A stretch of 64,000 nt of DNA from an uncultured Clostridia bacterium (GCA_947589355.1 CANPZC010000001.1:1-64000); one strand, 5' to 3'. Numbered from the stretch's first letter, positions 31,916 to 40,288 are shown. Translations and numbers: made by a program. The notes: generated by a model from the sequence alone, not told the origin.

Positions 31916-32122
31916 ATGGCAAAGATGACTGTAAGAGCCGAGCGCTGTAAAGGCTGTGGGCTCTGCGCGAATGCCTGCCCTAAGAAGATCATTGAGATCA
32001 ACAAGGAAAAGCGTAACAAGGCAGGCTATTTTACCGCCGAATGTATCGACGAGAGCGCCTGCGTGGGCTGCGCTATGTGCGCCATGATGTGCCCCGACTG
32101 CTGTATAACAGTTGAAAAGTAA
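31916..32122 (+). CDS. 4Fe-4S ferredoxin subunit of 2-oxoacid:ferredoxin oxidoreductase
   Basis: A 68-residue delta subunit with two [4Fe-4S] motifs, CKGCGLCANACP and CVGCAMCAMMCP, each followed by the usual fourth-ligand spacing. It passes electrons from the catalytic subunits to free ferredoxin. GGGAG precedes the ATG. It is immediately followed by the alpha, beta and gamma subunit genes, the order typical for the four-subunit KorDABC/VorDABC enzymes of anaerobes. Confidence 0.92.
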   Translation: MAKMTVRAERCKGCGLCANACPKKIIEINKEKRNKAGYFTAECIDESACVGCAMCAMMCPDCCITVEK

Positions 32123-32155
32123 GACGTAAAACAGTACCGAAAGGAGTTAAGAACT

Positions 32156-33214
32156 TTGGAAAAGAATTTGATGAAAGGTAACGAAGCGCTTGCAGAGGCA
32201 GCAATGCGTGCAGGCTGTAAATGTTTCTTCGGTTACCCCATAACACCTCAGACGGAGCTTGCCGCATATATGGCAAAGAATATGCACAAAAACGGCGGCG
32301 TGTTCTTGCAGGCGGAGTCTGAGATAGCCGCTATCAATATGGTGCTGGGTGCGGCTTCAACAGGCGTAAGAGCAATGACATCTTCCTCTTCGCCGGGAAT
32401 TTCACTTAAAAGCGAGGGTATCTCTTACATAGCAGGTTCAGACCTGCCCTGCGTTATAATAAACGTTGAAAGAGGCGGCCCGGGTCTGGGCGGCATACAG
32501 CCCTCTCAGGCTGACTACTGGCAGGCTACAAAGGGCTTAGGTCACGGAGATTTTCACCTGCTTGTGTTCGCGCCTGCTTCCGTTCAGGAAATGGTGGATA
32601 TGGTAGTCAAGGCTTTCAATAAGGCTGATGAATACCGTATGCCTGCAATGATACTTGCTGACGGTCTTTTAGGTCAAATGATGGAACCCGTTTCATTCCC
32701 TGAAATAGCAGTCGAAATGCCCGATAAGTCAAGCTGGGCTGCAAACGGTCATAAGAATAAGAGAGCGCACCACATTATAAATTCTCTCTATCTCACCCCC
32801 GAGGAACTCGAAAAGACCGTAGTTGACAGATATGCAAAGTATGATATAATCAAGGGAAAAGAGACCGATGCAGAGCTTTATCTTACCGATGATGCAGATA
32901 TAGTAGTGTGTGCTTTCGGCGCTACCGCAAGAGTTGTAAAGAGCGCAGTAAACGAGGCAAGAGAGCAGGGCATAAAGGTCGGTATGTTCAGACCTAAGAC
33001 ACTGTGGCCGTTCCCCGAAAAGGAAGTGCAGAAAGCCTGCGCAAACGCTTCAAAAGTGCTTTCTGTAGAGATGTCTATGGGTCAGATGATAGACGATATA
33101 AAGCTGGCGCTGAGTTGCGCTAAGCCCGTTGAGTTCTTCGGAAGAACAGGCGGCGTTATACCCACGCCTGCCGAGGTGCTCGAAAAGATCAAAGCAATGG
33201 GAGGTAATAACTAA
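32156..33214 (+). CDS. vorB: 2-oxoacid:ferredoxin oxidoreductase, alpha subunit (VorB/KorA type)
   Basis: A 352-residue pyrimidine-binding subunit. It begins with KGNEALAEAAMRAGC and FFGYPITPQTE, the conserved substrate/TPP-dimer region, and has MTSSSSPGISLKSEGIS and ERGGPGLGGIQPSQADY, typical for 2-ketoisovalerate/2-oxoglutarate enzymes. The C-terminal domain contains DADIVVCAFGATARVVKSAV. The start is TTG at 32156 with AAGGAG nine bases upstream; the first ATG is 12 bases later and too far from that site. Which 2-oxoacid is used (branched-chain or oxoglutarate) cannot be fixed from sequence. Confidence 0.9.
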   Translation: MEKNLMKGNEALAEAAMRAGCKCFFGYPITPQTELAAYMAKNMHKNGGVFLQAESEIAAINMVLGAASTGVRAMTSSSSPGISLKSEGISYIAGSDLPCVIINVERGGPGLGGIQPSQADYWQATKGLGHGDFHLLVFAPASVQEMVDMVVKAFNKADEYRMPAMILADGLLGQMMEPVSFPEIAVEMPDKSSWAANGHKNKRAHHIINSLYLTPEELEKTVVDRYAKYDIIKGKETDAELYLTDDADIVVCAFGATARVVKSAVNEAREQGIKVGMFRPKTLWPFPEKEVQKACANASKVLSVEMSMGQMIDDIKLALSCAKPVEFFGRTGGVIPTPAEVLEKIKAMGGNN

Positions 33215-33969
33215 TGGCAGTCGTATTTGAAAGACCCAAGGCTCTGTGCGACGTTCCGCTGCATTACTGCCCCGGCTGTACTCACGGTATCGTGCATAGA
33301 CTGGTAGCAGAGGTAATTGACGAAATGGGTATCGAGGGCGATACCGTCGGCATATGCCCCGTTGGCTGCTCGGTAATGGCATATAACTATTTTAACTGCG
33401 ATATGATAGAAGCTCCTCACGGCAGAGCTCCGGCAGTTGCAACAGGCGTTAAGAGAACAAACCCCGATAAGTTCGTGTTTACATATCAGGGCGACGGCGA
33501 CCTTGCCGCAATAGGTACTGCCGAAACAGTACACGCCGCTACAAGAGGCGAGAATATTGTCGTTATCTTTATAAATAATACTATATACGGCATGACAGGC
33601 GGTCAGATGGCGCCTACCACCATCCCCGGTCAGGTAACGCAGACCACCCCGTATGGTCGTGACCCCGAGCTTGCAGGCTACCCCGTAAGAGTATCGGAAA
33701 TGCTCGCAACGCTTACCGGCACCGCTCTCGCACAGAGAGTTGCAGTAGACAGCGTTCCCCATATCAGAGAGGCTAAGAACGCTATAAGAAAAGCATTTGA
33801 GAACCAGCGAGATAAGAAAGGCTTCTCACTTGTTGAAGTGCTTTCTACCTGCCCTACTAACTGGGGACTTACTCCTCTTAAAGCCCTTGAAAGACTCAGA
33901 GAGGAAATGATACCCTACTATCCTCTGGGCGTATATAAGGATATAACAGCAGAGGAGGGCAACAAGTAA
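33214..33969 (+). CDS. vorA: 2-oxoacid:ferredoxin oxidoreductase, beta (TPP-binding) subunit
   Basis: A 251-residue thiamine-diphosphate subunit. HYCPGCTHGIVHRLVAE opens it, TYQGDGDLAAIGTAE is the TPP/Mg binding motif, and IFINNTIYGMTGGQMAPTT is the conserved region near the cofactor. The stop of the alpha gene and this start share one base (TAATG), giving tight coupling for an equimolar complex. Together with alpha, gamma and the ferredoxin subunit it oxidatively decarboxylates 2-oxoacids to acyl-CoA with reduction of ferredoxin, or the reverse for synthesis. Confidence 0.93.
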   Translation: MAVVFERPKALCDVPLHYCPGCTHGIVHRLVAEVIDEMGIEGDTVGICPVGCSVMAYNYFNCDMIEAPHGRAPAVATGVKRTNPDKFVFTYQGDGDLAAIGTAETVHAATRGENIVVIFINNTIYGMTGGQMAPTTIPGQVTQTTPYGRDPELAGYPVRVSEMLATLTGTALAQRVAVDSVPHIREAKNAIRKAFENQRDKKGFSLVEVLSTCPTNWGLTPLKALERLREEMIPYYPLGVYKDITAEEGNK

Positions 33970-34499
33970 TGAACTATAATATTTTGCTTGCAGGCTTCGG
34001 AGGACAGGGCGTGCTTTTCGCAGGAAAACTTCTCGCTTACTGTGCGCTTATGGAGAACAAAGAAGTATCCTGGCTGCCGTCATACGGCCCTGAGATGAGG
34101 GGCGGTACTTGCAACTGCTCGGTATGTATCTCAGACGAGCCTATAGGTTCTCCGCTGGTAACTGAGCCTAACGTTTTCGTGGCTCTCAATCAGCCGTCGT
34201 TCGATAAATTCATCGGCAAAGTAAAAGCAGGCGGTAAAGCTTTCGTGGATTCCACCCTTGTAGAAAGCGTTTCCGACAGAAAGGATATCGACTGCTACTA
34301 TGTTCAGGCTACACAGCTTGAGACTGAAAACGAACTCCCCAAGGGAGCAAATATAATATTGCTCGGCAAGGTTCTCGAGGCAACAGGTATGTTCAGCGAT
34401 GAGACCGTCCGCAAGGCGCTTGAAAAAATAGTGCCTGCATCAAAAGGCTGGCTTATCGAAAACAATCTGAAAGCTATCGGTATCGGCAGGGCACAGTGA
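33969..34499 (+). CDS. 2-oxoacid:ferredoxin oxidoreductase, gamma subunit
   Basis: A 176-residue gamma domain. NILLAGFGGQGVLFAGKLLA, SWLPSYGPEMRGGTCNCSV and the C-terminal AIGIGRAQ pattern are hallmark stretches of the family. It completes the four-subunit enzyme, and its start overlaps the beta stop by one base (TAATG). A strong terminator follows at 34530-34578, ending the operon that starts with the P-loop ATPase. Confidence 0.93.
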   Translation: MNYNILLAGFGGQGVLFAGKLLAYCALMENKEVSWLPSYGPEMRGGTCNCSVCISDEPIGSPLVTEPNVFVALNQPSFDKFIGKVKAGGKAFVDSTLVESVSDRKDIDCYYVQATQLETENELPKGANIILLGKVLEATGMFSDETVRKALEKIVPASKGWLIENNLKAIGIGRAQ

Positions 34500-34529
34500 C
34501 CACCGCAGTAAACTAAGCATTTATTTCAC

Positions 34530-34578
34530 AAGGCTGCTATACATATCAAGTTATGTACGGCAGCCTTTTTTATCTTAT
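34530..34578 (+). terminator. terminator of the oxidoreductase operon
   Basis: AAGGCTGC and GGCAGCCTT plus inner ATACATA/TATGTA arms form a long stem, followed by TTTTTTATC. Confidence 0.9.
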
Positions 34579-34626
34579 ATCTTACAACTGAAGTGTGCGC
34601 TATATCAAAAAAAGTAAGGTGATATT

Positions 34627-35394
34627 ATGAAATTGATGTTTGTGGGAGATGTCGTTGGTCAGCACGGCTGCGATTTTCTTGAAAAGCATATTTACAATTT
34701 AAGGAAGGAGTACGGTGTAGATATTGTCGTCGTCAACGGTGAAAATTCCGCAAACGGCAACGGTATCACCAAGCCTTCTATGATGCAGCTTTTCGGTATG
34801 AGCGTTGACGTTATAACAACGGGCAACCATTGCTTTAAGCGGCGCGAGTGTATCGAAATGTACGATATAAACGAAACGCTGCTGCGACCTGCAAATTACC
34901 CCGACGGCGTTATAGGTCACGGCGTAACGGTGCTTGATAAAGGCAGCTGCAAAATAGCCGTTGTAAATCTGCAAGGCGTTGTCTATATGGACGCGCTGGA
35001 TAACCCTTTCACTTGTATAGACAGCATTCTTGAAAAGCTTGACACTCCGAATATTTTTATAGATTTCCACGCCGAGGCGACTTCAGAGAAGAAAGCTATG
35101 GGTCAGTATCTTGCAGGAAAAGTCACGGCAGTCTTCGGTACGCATACCCATGTGCAGACCGCCGATGAGACCATTCTTTCAGATCATACCGCGTATATAA
35201 CAGATACCGGTATGACAGGCGCAGAGCTTTCCGTCCTCGGGATAGAGAGCAGTATAGCAATAAATAAACAAAGACTGCATTTCCCTGTAAGATTTACCGA
35301 AAGCCATAACCCGTGTTTTATAAATGCAGTCGTTGTTGACTTTGACGAGAAACTAGGCAAAGCTAACAAAATTGAGCGAATAATTTGGCGGTAA
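34627..35394 (+). CDS. ymdB: YmdB family metallophosphoesterase
   Basis: A 255-residue cytoplasmic phosphodiesterase. MFVGDVVGQHG, VVVNGENSANGNGIT, VITTGNHCFKRRE and FGTHTHVQTADETIL supply the two-metal ligands in family order. In Bacillus subtilis YmdB hydrolyses 2',3'-cyclic nucleotides and influences biofilm and sporulation decisions. Here it precedes spoVS by about 110 bp, the same neighbourhood (ymdB-spoVS) as in many Firmicutes. AAGGTGA precedes the ATG. Confidence 0.93.
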   Translation: MKLMFVGDVVGQHGCDFLEKHIYNLRKEYGVDIVVVNGENSANGNGITKPSMMQLFGMSVDVITTGNHCFKRRECIEMYDINETLLRPANYPDGVIGHGVTVLDKGSCKIAVVNLQGVVYMDALDNPFTCIDSILEKLDTPNIFIDFHAEATSEKKAMGQYLAGKVTAVFGTHTHVQTADETILSDHTAYITDTGMTGAELSVLGIESSIAINKQRLHFPVRFTESHNPCFINAVVVDFDEKLGKANKIERIIWR

Positions 35395-35417
35395 TTAACA
35401 AACTTATCGCCAACACC

Positions 35418-35446
35418 TTGAAAATTTTCTGCCGATAGTATATTAT
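35418..35446 (+). promoter_or_regulatory. promoter of spoVS
   Basis: TTGAAA (35418-35423) and TATTAT (35441-35446), 17-bp spacing, between ymdB and spoVS. Confidence 0.6.
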
Positions 35447-35506
35447 AATATAAACGGGAGCTATACCGGGAGAGCGAACGTAATCGACAAAGGATTGGAG
35501 GTCTAT

Positions 35507-35767
35507 ATGGATATACTGAAAGTGTCAGCCCGTTCCGTTCCGAATTCGGTCGCTGGCGCGATCACCGGAGTGATAAAGGAACAAAATGAAGTAGAGGTGC
35601 AGGCGGTCGGAGCCGGAGCCGCCAATCAAGCGATCAAAGCGGTAGCGATCGCGCGTGGTTACTTAGCGCCTATGGGTATCGATATGGTTTGTATTCCGGC
35701 ATTCACCGTTGTTGAGATCAACGGAATGGAGCGTACCGCGATAAGGCTTATATGCCAGCAGAGATGA
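35507..35767 (+). CDS. spoVS: stage V sporulation protein S
   Basis: An 86-residue SpoVS protein, almost unchanged across spore formers: ILKVSARSVPNSVAGAI, VQAVGAGAANQAIKAVAIAR and IPAFTVVEINGMERTAI. In Bacillus it affects septation and spore coat assembly, and its fold is Alba-like, suggesting nucleic-acid binding. The ATG at 35507 has GGAGG six bases upstream; an in-frame TTG upstream would overlap that site. A terminator follows, and the next gene is a convergent AbrB-type regulator. Confidence 0.95.
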   Translation: MDILKVSARSVPNSVAGAITGVIKEQNEVEVQAVGAGAANQAIKAVAIARGYLAPMGIDMVCIPAFTVVEINGMERTAIRLICQQR

Positions 35768-35800
35768 TATAAACATCACAACAACTAACTTAAAATGTCT

Positions 35801-35840
35801 ATGCCGATGCGATCTTTCGTGTCGGCATTTTTAATTTTTT
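35801..35840 (+). terminator. terminator of spoVS
   Basis: ATGCCGA (35801-35807) pairs with TCGGCAT (35822-35828), followed by TTTTAATTTTTTTT. Confidence 0.85.
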
Positions 35841-35849
35841 TTAGCATAT

Positions 35850-35884
35850 AAATAAAACAGCCGAGGAATCTTTCTCCTCGGCTG
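35850..35884 (-). terminator. terminator of the AbrB-type gene
   Basis: CAGCCGAGGA (35858-35867) pairs with TCCTCGGCTG (35875-35884). On the minus strand TTTTATTTAT follows. Confidence 0.85.
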
Positions 35885-35903
35885 CCATTAGCAGATGTGA
35901 CAA

Positions 35904-36167
35904 TTACTTGGAAGTAAGTACGCTCTGGAACTGTATCAGTCTGTTAAGGCACTTCTCGCAAAGAGCCTTGCCGCTGAATTCCATAGTGTCTTCCTTGCCG
36001 CCGCAGAAAACGCACGTTCTCTGAAGCTTGCGAAGAATGATCTTGTCGTCCTCAGTATAGATCTCAAGAGCGTCATTCGTGTTGATTTCAAAAGAATTAC
36101 GAAGCTCTTTAGGCAGAACGATTCTGCCCAGACCGTCTATCTGCCTGGTGATACCTGTTGCTTTCAT
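35904..36167 (-). CDS. AbrB/SpoVT-family transition-state regulator with zinc knuckle
   Basis: An 87-residue DNA-binding protein. The N-terminal swapped-hairpin domain is classical AbrB: MKATGITRQIDGLGRIVLPK and ELRNSFEI, then DALEIYTEDDKIIL. Instead of the AbrB multimerisation domain the C-terminus has two cysteine pairs, CVFCGG and CEKC, which look like a small zinc-binding module. AbrB proteins repress post-exponential genes in Firmicutes. AGGAGG lies eight bases before the ATG. It stands between spoVS and spmA, divergent from the latter, so a role in sporulation timing is plausible but inferred. Confidence 0.92.
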   Translation of the reverse strand: MKATGITRQIDGLGRIVLPKELRNSFEINTNDALEIYTEDDKIILRKLQRTCVFCGGKEDTMEFSGKALCEKCLNRLIQFQSVLTSK

Positions 36168-36203
36168 AGTGTGATCCTCCTGTACAATAAAATCTACAAT
36201 ATC

Positions 36204-36232
36204 ATTTTACCTTACATAACAATAAATGTCAA
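36204..36232 (-). promoter_or_regulatory. promoter of the AbrB-type gene
   Basis: TTGACA (36227-36232) and TAAAAT (36204-36209) on the minus strand, 17-bp spacing. Confidence 0.75.
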
Positions 36233-36317
36233 TAGTGCGAGATGATTTTTGTCGAATTATATAAAAAATCAACCCTGCATTTGTCGTAAATATCTATATT
36301 AAGTTGCTAAATGGCAT

Positions 36318-36965
36318 ATGAATTACAGTTTTCATAGTATTTTGTCCTGTAAACACGAAAAAGGAGAGATAAACATAAAGTATTTTCTGTTTTTGTCGGC
36401 AGTTTTGTCGCTCATTTTTGCCGCCGTAAACGGCAGTGCGGAGGGGCTTTCAAATTCCGTTTTGTCCGCTTCACAAGATGCCGTTCAGCTTACACTTACG
36501 CTTTTGGGTACAATGGCATTCTGGGGCGGCGTTATGAGAATAGCAGAAAAAAGCGGTCTGGTCAGAAAAATATCAGCCCTGTTCAGACCGTTTCTGAAAG
36601 TGCTGTTCAAAGGCATAAACGAAAGCGGCGAGGCTTTTTCAGCAATAGTAATGAACATCACCGCAAACCTTATGGGGCTGGGCAACGCCGCAACTCCGCT
36701 TGGCATAAAAGCTATGAAAGCTCTCGCGGAAGAAGAACACTCAAACGGCACAGCCACAGGCAACATGATAATGCTCGTCGTGATAAATACCGCATCATTG
36801 CAGCTTTTGCCAACAACCGTTGCAACTTTGCGCCTTACGCACGGCAGCAGCGCACCGCTCGATGTCCTGCCTGCAATACTGTTCTCGGCTGCCTGTGCGC
36901 TCACGGTGGGTGTAACTTTAACTCTTACTATAAACGGCATCTCAAAACGAAAGGGCAGGGGATAA
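36318..36965 (+). CDS. spmA: spore maturation protein A (start uncertain, possibly AUA at 36375)
   Basis: An integral membrane protein of the nucleoside-recognition (Gate) family. In Bacillus SpmA acts with SpmB in spore-core dehydration. Conserved features: MAFWGGVMRIAEKSGL, NLMGLGNAATPLGIKAM and LLPTTVATLRL. The ATG at 36318 lies in frame but has no ribosome site and adds 19 residues absent from known SpmA. A strong AAGGAG at 36361-36366 stands eight bases before an in-frame ATA (36375), exactly where the family N-terminus (here IKYFLFLSAVLSLIF) should begin. So translation may start at AUA, or the site has a G-to-A change. spmB follows after two bases. Confidence 0.9.
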   Translation: MNYSFHSILSCKHEKGEINIKYFLFLSAVLSLIFAAVNGSAEGLSNSVLSASQDAVQLTLTLLGTMAFWGGVMRIAEKSGLVRKISALFRPFLKVLFKGINESGEAFSAIVMNITANLMGLGNAATPLGIKAMKALAEEEHSNGTATGNMIMLVVINTASLQLLPTTVATLRLTHGSSAPLDVLPAILFSAACALTVGVTLTLTINGISKRKGRG

Positions 36966-36967
36966 AA

Positions 36968-37483
36968 GTGAAAATAACATCGTTTGTTATCCCTATGGTC
37001 GTCGCCGTTGTCTTCGTCTATGGCATATATAAAAAAGTCGATATCTTTGAAGAATTTCTCAGCGGCGCGGCAGAGAATATCAAAGTCGCGTTCGATATCC
37101 TGCCTGCCCTTATAATTCTGATGACCTGCATAGGTATGCTCAATACATCGGGTGTTGTCGCCTTTTTTACAAATATAATTTCGCCTGCTGCAAAAGTCCT
37201 CGGCTTTCCGCCCCAGTGCCTGCCTCTCACACTTCTGCGGCCTCTTTCGGGCAGCGGCGCTCTGGCAGTGTATGAAAACATCATCACTGAGTACCACCCC
37301 GACAGCTTTATAGGCAGGGTCGCAAGCGTTATAATGGGCAGCACCGAAACTACGTTTTATACAGTCGCGGTGTACTATGGCGCGGCAAAAGTGAAAAATA
37401 TCCGCCATACGCTGCTGTGCGCCATAGCTGCCGATATCACGGGCTTTGTCGTTTCATGTGCCGCAGTAAGGCTTTTTATGTAA
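36968..37483 (+). CDS. spmB: spore maturation protein B
   Basis: A 171-residue membrane protein, partner of SpmA. It begins at a GTG preceded by AGGGG, two bases after the spmA stop. Conserved stretches are DILPALIILMTCIGMLNTSG, LLRPLSGSGALAVYENI and IMGSTETTFYTVAVYYGA, the last being the SpmB signature. As in other spore formers the two genes form a coupled pair. A terminator follows at 37487-37527. Confidence 0.94.
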   Translation: MKITSFVIPMVVAVVFVYGIYKKVDIFEEFLSGAAENIKVAFDILPALIILMTCIGMLNTSGVVAFFTNIISPAAKVLGFPPQCLPLTLLRPLSGSGALAVYENIITEYHPDSFIGRVASVIMGSTETTFYTVAVYYGAAKVKNIRHTLLCAIAADITGFVVSCAAVRLFM

Positions 37484-37486
37484 GAA

Positions 37487-37527
37487 AATACCGCCCTGCA
37501 AAATCTGCAAAGCGGTATATTTATTTA
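37487..37527 (+). terminator. terminator of spmAB
   Basis: ATACCGC (37488-37494) and GCGGTAT (37512-37518) enclose an inner TGCA/TGCA pair, followed by ATTTATTTAT. Confidence 0.7.
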
Positions 37528-37536
37528 TACTGTTAG

Positions 37537-38133
37537 CTATTCGCCGCACCAAGGCGTAAGCTCCAGCCTGATGAAATACCCCTGGTCGTGCTTGCATACA
37601 GGGCATATCGGCGGCGCTTGCGTGCCCTCGATAACATTTCCGCAGTTAAGGCACATCCACTTCGTTTGCGTATCTGAAACAAACAGCTTTCCCTGCTCGA
37701 TTAGGTCGGCAAAGTATTCAAAACGCTGCGCGTGCGTTTTTTCTATCTTCGCAATGTTTTCAAAATCCTGCGCTATCATGCCGAATCCCTCTTCGCGCGC
37801 TATCTTGCCGAACGATGCATACACGATGTCGTGCTCCTCGTTCTCATTGTGCGCAGCCATTCGCAAAAGCTTGGCAGCCTCGTTTGAGATGTCCACAGGG
37901 TAGCCGCCGTCTACGTGAATGTTGTCGCCTGCGCTCGGCTGCAAATGCCCGTAGAAAATTTCGGCGTGTTCGCGCTCCTGATTTGCTGTAAACTTAAACA
38001 GCGCGCTGACAACGTACATCTTTTGTTTCAGCTGCGAAGCCGCAAAGTCATATCTCGTCCGTGCCTGACATTCCCCTGCAAACGCCCTCATAAGGTTCTC
38101 TCTCGTCTGACTTTCTTTGAATACAGTGTTCAT
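37537..38133 (-). CDS. rbr: rubrerythrin
   Basis: A 198-residue peroxide-reducing protein of anaerobes. The N-terminal ferritin-like four-helix bundle holds the diiron ligands, seen in FAGECQARTRYDF, FTANQEREHAEIFY, NENEEHDIVY and KIEKTHAQRFEYF. The C-terminal rubredoxin-like domain has CLNCG and CPVCKHDQGYF for a Fe(SCys)4 centre. AAAGGA lies seven bases before 38133, so the longer frame upstream is not used. It follows ypeB on the same strand by 19 bp. Confidence 0.95.
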   Translation of the reverse strand: MNTVFKESQTRENLMRAFAGECQARTRYDFAASQLKQKMYVVSALFKFTANQEREHAEIFYGHLQPSAGDNIHVDGGYPVDISNEAAKLLRMAAHNENEEHDIVYASFGKIAREEGFGMIAQDFENIAKIEKTHAQRFEYFADLIEQGKLFVSDTQTKWMCLNCGNVIEGTQAPPICPVCKHDQGYFIRLELTPWCGE

Positions 38134-38152
38134 AAGCTTTTCCTTTCTAAGT

Positions 38153-39496
38153 TTATTGTGCCAGCACTCCGCTGTCGCTTTCAAACAGCATCAGTATCTG
38201 CGCTTCTTCGCCCGTCATGCAGTCGATATAGACAAGCACGTGCCTGCCCTCGTCGTTAAGACAGGTAAACTCATAGCAGTAACATTCTTTCGTGTTGTCC
38301 AGCGGAATGTTGCACAGCCTTACATTTTTCATCTCCAGATGTTTAGATACATTTTCAGCCGCCTTGTCGCTGCTTATCTTCGGGCTTTCAAACGACCTCT
38401 CTTTGTGATTTACCAAAAATCCGCGTGCATCAAATCCCAGTATCTCGCCGTTGTCCATAGCAACTTTTATCTTAATAAGATCGGTGTAACACAGCACGTT
38501 TCCGTCACGGTATGCGTAGTTTACAGTGCATACGTTGCCAAGCGTTTCATAGTATGTCACCTGCATATTCTCAACGCCAAGCTGCTCTAAATACTTGTCC
38601 GCGTGCGATATAGCCTTTTTGGCATCTATCACAGTCTTTTCGGGTGTACGCGACTTTAGCATATACGATATATAGCCGCCGTTTTTCGTTACCGCCACAC
38701 TGCCGGTTTCGGTGTTGTAAACGTATGAGGGCATATTGCCAGCCTCTCCCTCGGAAGCGGTCAGTTCATCGGGTTTTACAGCAAGAGCCTTGCACGCCTT
38801 TGCCTGCGCGTAACCCTCCGAAACAGCCTCAGCGTTTTCGGTCATAAGCGGCTTTCTTTGCAGAAGATGATCGGAAAACGGCCCGTCATAAATAAGCGTA
38901 GGGTAGCTTTCAAAACCGTCTTCAAAGTCTGCAAAACCGTCAGTAACGCTTATCTCTCCCTCGTCAGCCGCAGAATGATCTAAAGAATCTACCACATTTT
39001 CGGGCGAAAGCTCACCGCTGTTTATCATCTGCTCTATAGACCACATATCGCCGCAAAGCTTCTGCGCATAGCCGCTGAGTTTTTTCAGCGTTTCATATTC
39101 TTCATCGGTAAGCTTTTCACCGCCCGACGACTTGTCAGAAAGGTATGTCGCATAGTTGCCCACCTGCGATAAAAACTTGTAGGTGTTGCTAAGCTCCAGC
39201 TGCTCAACAGGCAACTGCGCCAAAGCATTTTTAGCCGTTGAAGCTTCAGATAAAAGCTGTGCCGACAGTTTCGACTGCATAGCCGCGCTGCCTGCGCAAA
39301 GTTCTTTTGAAAGCGTTGTGTTTATGTTGTCTGCCGCAGCCGAAAGATCTTCCATAGCGCGCAGATATGAGCTTTCCAGAATAAGGTTTGCGTGCCTGTT
39401 CTCGCTCATAAGCACCACGTTGCGCACTAAGAGTATCACAAGCGCCGCTATCGTAAATACTATCAGGCGGATCTTTCCGCGTCTTGTCATTCGCAT
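38153..39496 (-). CDS. ypeB: germination protein YpeB
   Basis: A 447-residue protein with one N-terminal membrane anchor (IRLIVFTIAALVILLVRNVVL), a helical middle and C-terminal PepSY-like domains. The family marker YPTLIYDGPFSDHL lies near residue 205. YpeB stabilises or localises the spore cortex-lytic enzyme SleB during germination; sleB usually sits directly upstream but is not seen here, as mntP occupies that place in the opposite direction. GGGAG stands 11 bases before the ATG. The last gene of the unit is rubrerythrin. Confidence 0.9.
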   Translation of the reverse strand: MRMTRRGKIRLIVFTIAALVILLVRNVVLMSENRHANLILESSYLRAMEDLSAAADNINTTLSKELCAGSAAMQSKLSAQLLSEASTAKNALAQLPVEQLELSNTYKFLSQVGNYATYLSDKSSGGEKLTDEEYETLKKLSGYAQKLCGDMWSIEQMINSGELSPENVVDSLDHSAADEGEISVTDGFADFEDGFESYPTLIYDGPFSDHLLQRKPLMTENAEAVSEGYAQAKACKALAVKPDELTASEGEAGNMPSYVYNTETGSVAVTKNGGYISYMLKSRTPEKTVIDAKKAISHADKYLEQLGVENMQVTYYETLGNVCTVNYAYRDGNVLCYTDLIKIKVAMDNGEILGFDARGFLVNHKERSFESPKISSDKAAENVSKHLEMKNVRLCNIPLDNTKECYCYEFTCLNDEGRHVLVYIDCMTGEEAQILMLFESDSGVLAQ

Positions 39497-39573
39497 AATA
39501 ACAGTATCTCCCCTCGGTTTTTTAATAGTTTTAGCCGAGTGACAGCCGTTTATACATTTTCTGCCTTAAATTC

Positions 39574-39602
39574 TTGACATACGCACAAAGCAATAGTATA
39601 AT
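39574..39602 (+). promoter_or_regulatory. promoter of mntP
   Basis: Perfect consensus: TTGACA (39574-39579), 17 bp, TATAAT (39597-39602). The leader is only about 65 bases and shows no yybP-ykoY-type manganese riboswitch. Confidence 0.9.
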
Positions 39603-39673
39603 GTATTTTATACGAATAATTTTGTAAAGATAGCAGTAATATTTTATATAAGCTTTTTTTGGGAGATACATAA

Positions 39674-40240
39674 ATGGGAATTACAGAGCTTTTTATACTT
39701 GCAGTAGGTCTTTCAATGGACGCCTTTGCAGTCTCTATTTGCAAAGGACTTTCAATGAAAAAACTCAGCCTTAAAAATATGTGTATAGTCGGGCTGTGGT
39801 TCGGCGGCTTTCAGGCGCTTATGCCAACGCTGGGTTACTTTCTCGGCTCTGCCTTTGCAGATGTCGTCAATTCCGTTTCGCACTGGATAGCCTTTGCACT
39901 GCTTGCGCTTATCGGCATAAACATGATACGCGAGGCGCTTTCAAAGGAGACCGACGATACCGACGGTTCGCTGTCTTTCAAGGTCATGTTCATAATGGCA
40001 ATTGCCACCAGTATTGATGCTTTGGCGGTCGGCGTGGGTTTTGCAATGCTGAAAAGCGTGAATATCCCCGTCGCGGTAACGTTCATAGGCGTAACTACGT
40101 TTGTGCTTTCCGCGGTGGGAGTAAAGGTCGGCAGCGTTTTCGGCGATAAATACCGTTCTCGCGCAGAGCTTTCAGGCGGCATTATACTCATAGCTATCGG
40201 CATAAAAATAGTCTTGGAGCATTACGGTCTGTGGTTCTGA
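39674..40240 (+). CDS. mntP: manganese efflux pump MntP
   Basis: A 188-residue, six-helix exporter. The duplicated half motifs are [17 protein letters not shown] near residue 9 and [15 protein letters not shown] near residue 113; their Asp residues are needed for Mn2+ transport in E. coli Mnt[15 protein letters not shown] is also typical. GGGAG lies eight bases before the ATG. A single-gene unit with a consensus promoter. Together with the CDF exporter at 3.1 kb this gives two probable manganese-efflux systems in the window. Confidence 0.94.
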   Translation: MGITELFILAVGLSMDAFAVSICKGLSMKKLSLKNMCIVGLWFGGFQALMPTLGYFLGSAFADVVNSVSHWIAFALLALIGINMIREALSKETDDTDGSLSFKVMFIMAIATSIDALAVGVGFAMLKSVNIPVAVTFIGVTTFVLSAVGVKVGSVFGDKYRSRAELSGGIILIAIGIKIVLEHYGLWF

Positions 40241-40262
40241 TATTTATATGTTATACAAAAAT

Positions 40263-40288
40263 GCGGATACCGTTATTTTGGTATCCGC
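40263..40288 (+). terminator. hairpin after mntP
   Basis: GCGGATACC and GGTATCCGC form a perfect 9-bp stem. The T-run is missing here; the next hairpin with T-run is in the repeat that follows. Confidence 0.5.

Noticed and set aside
39603..39673. yybP-ykoY manganese riboswitch before mntP
   Set aside because: The leader is about 65 bases and lacks the two conserved loops.
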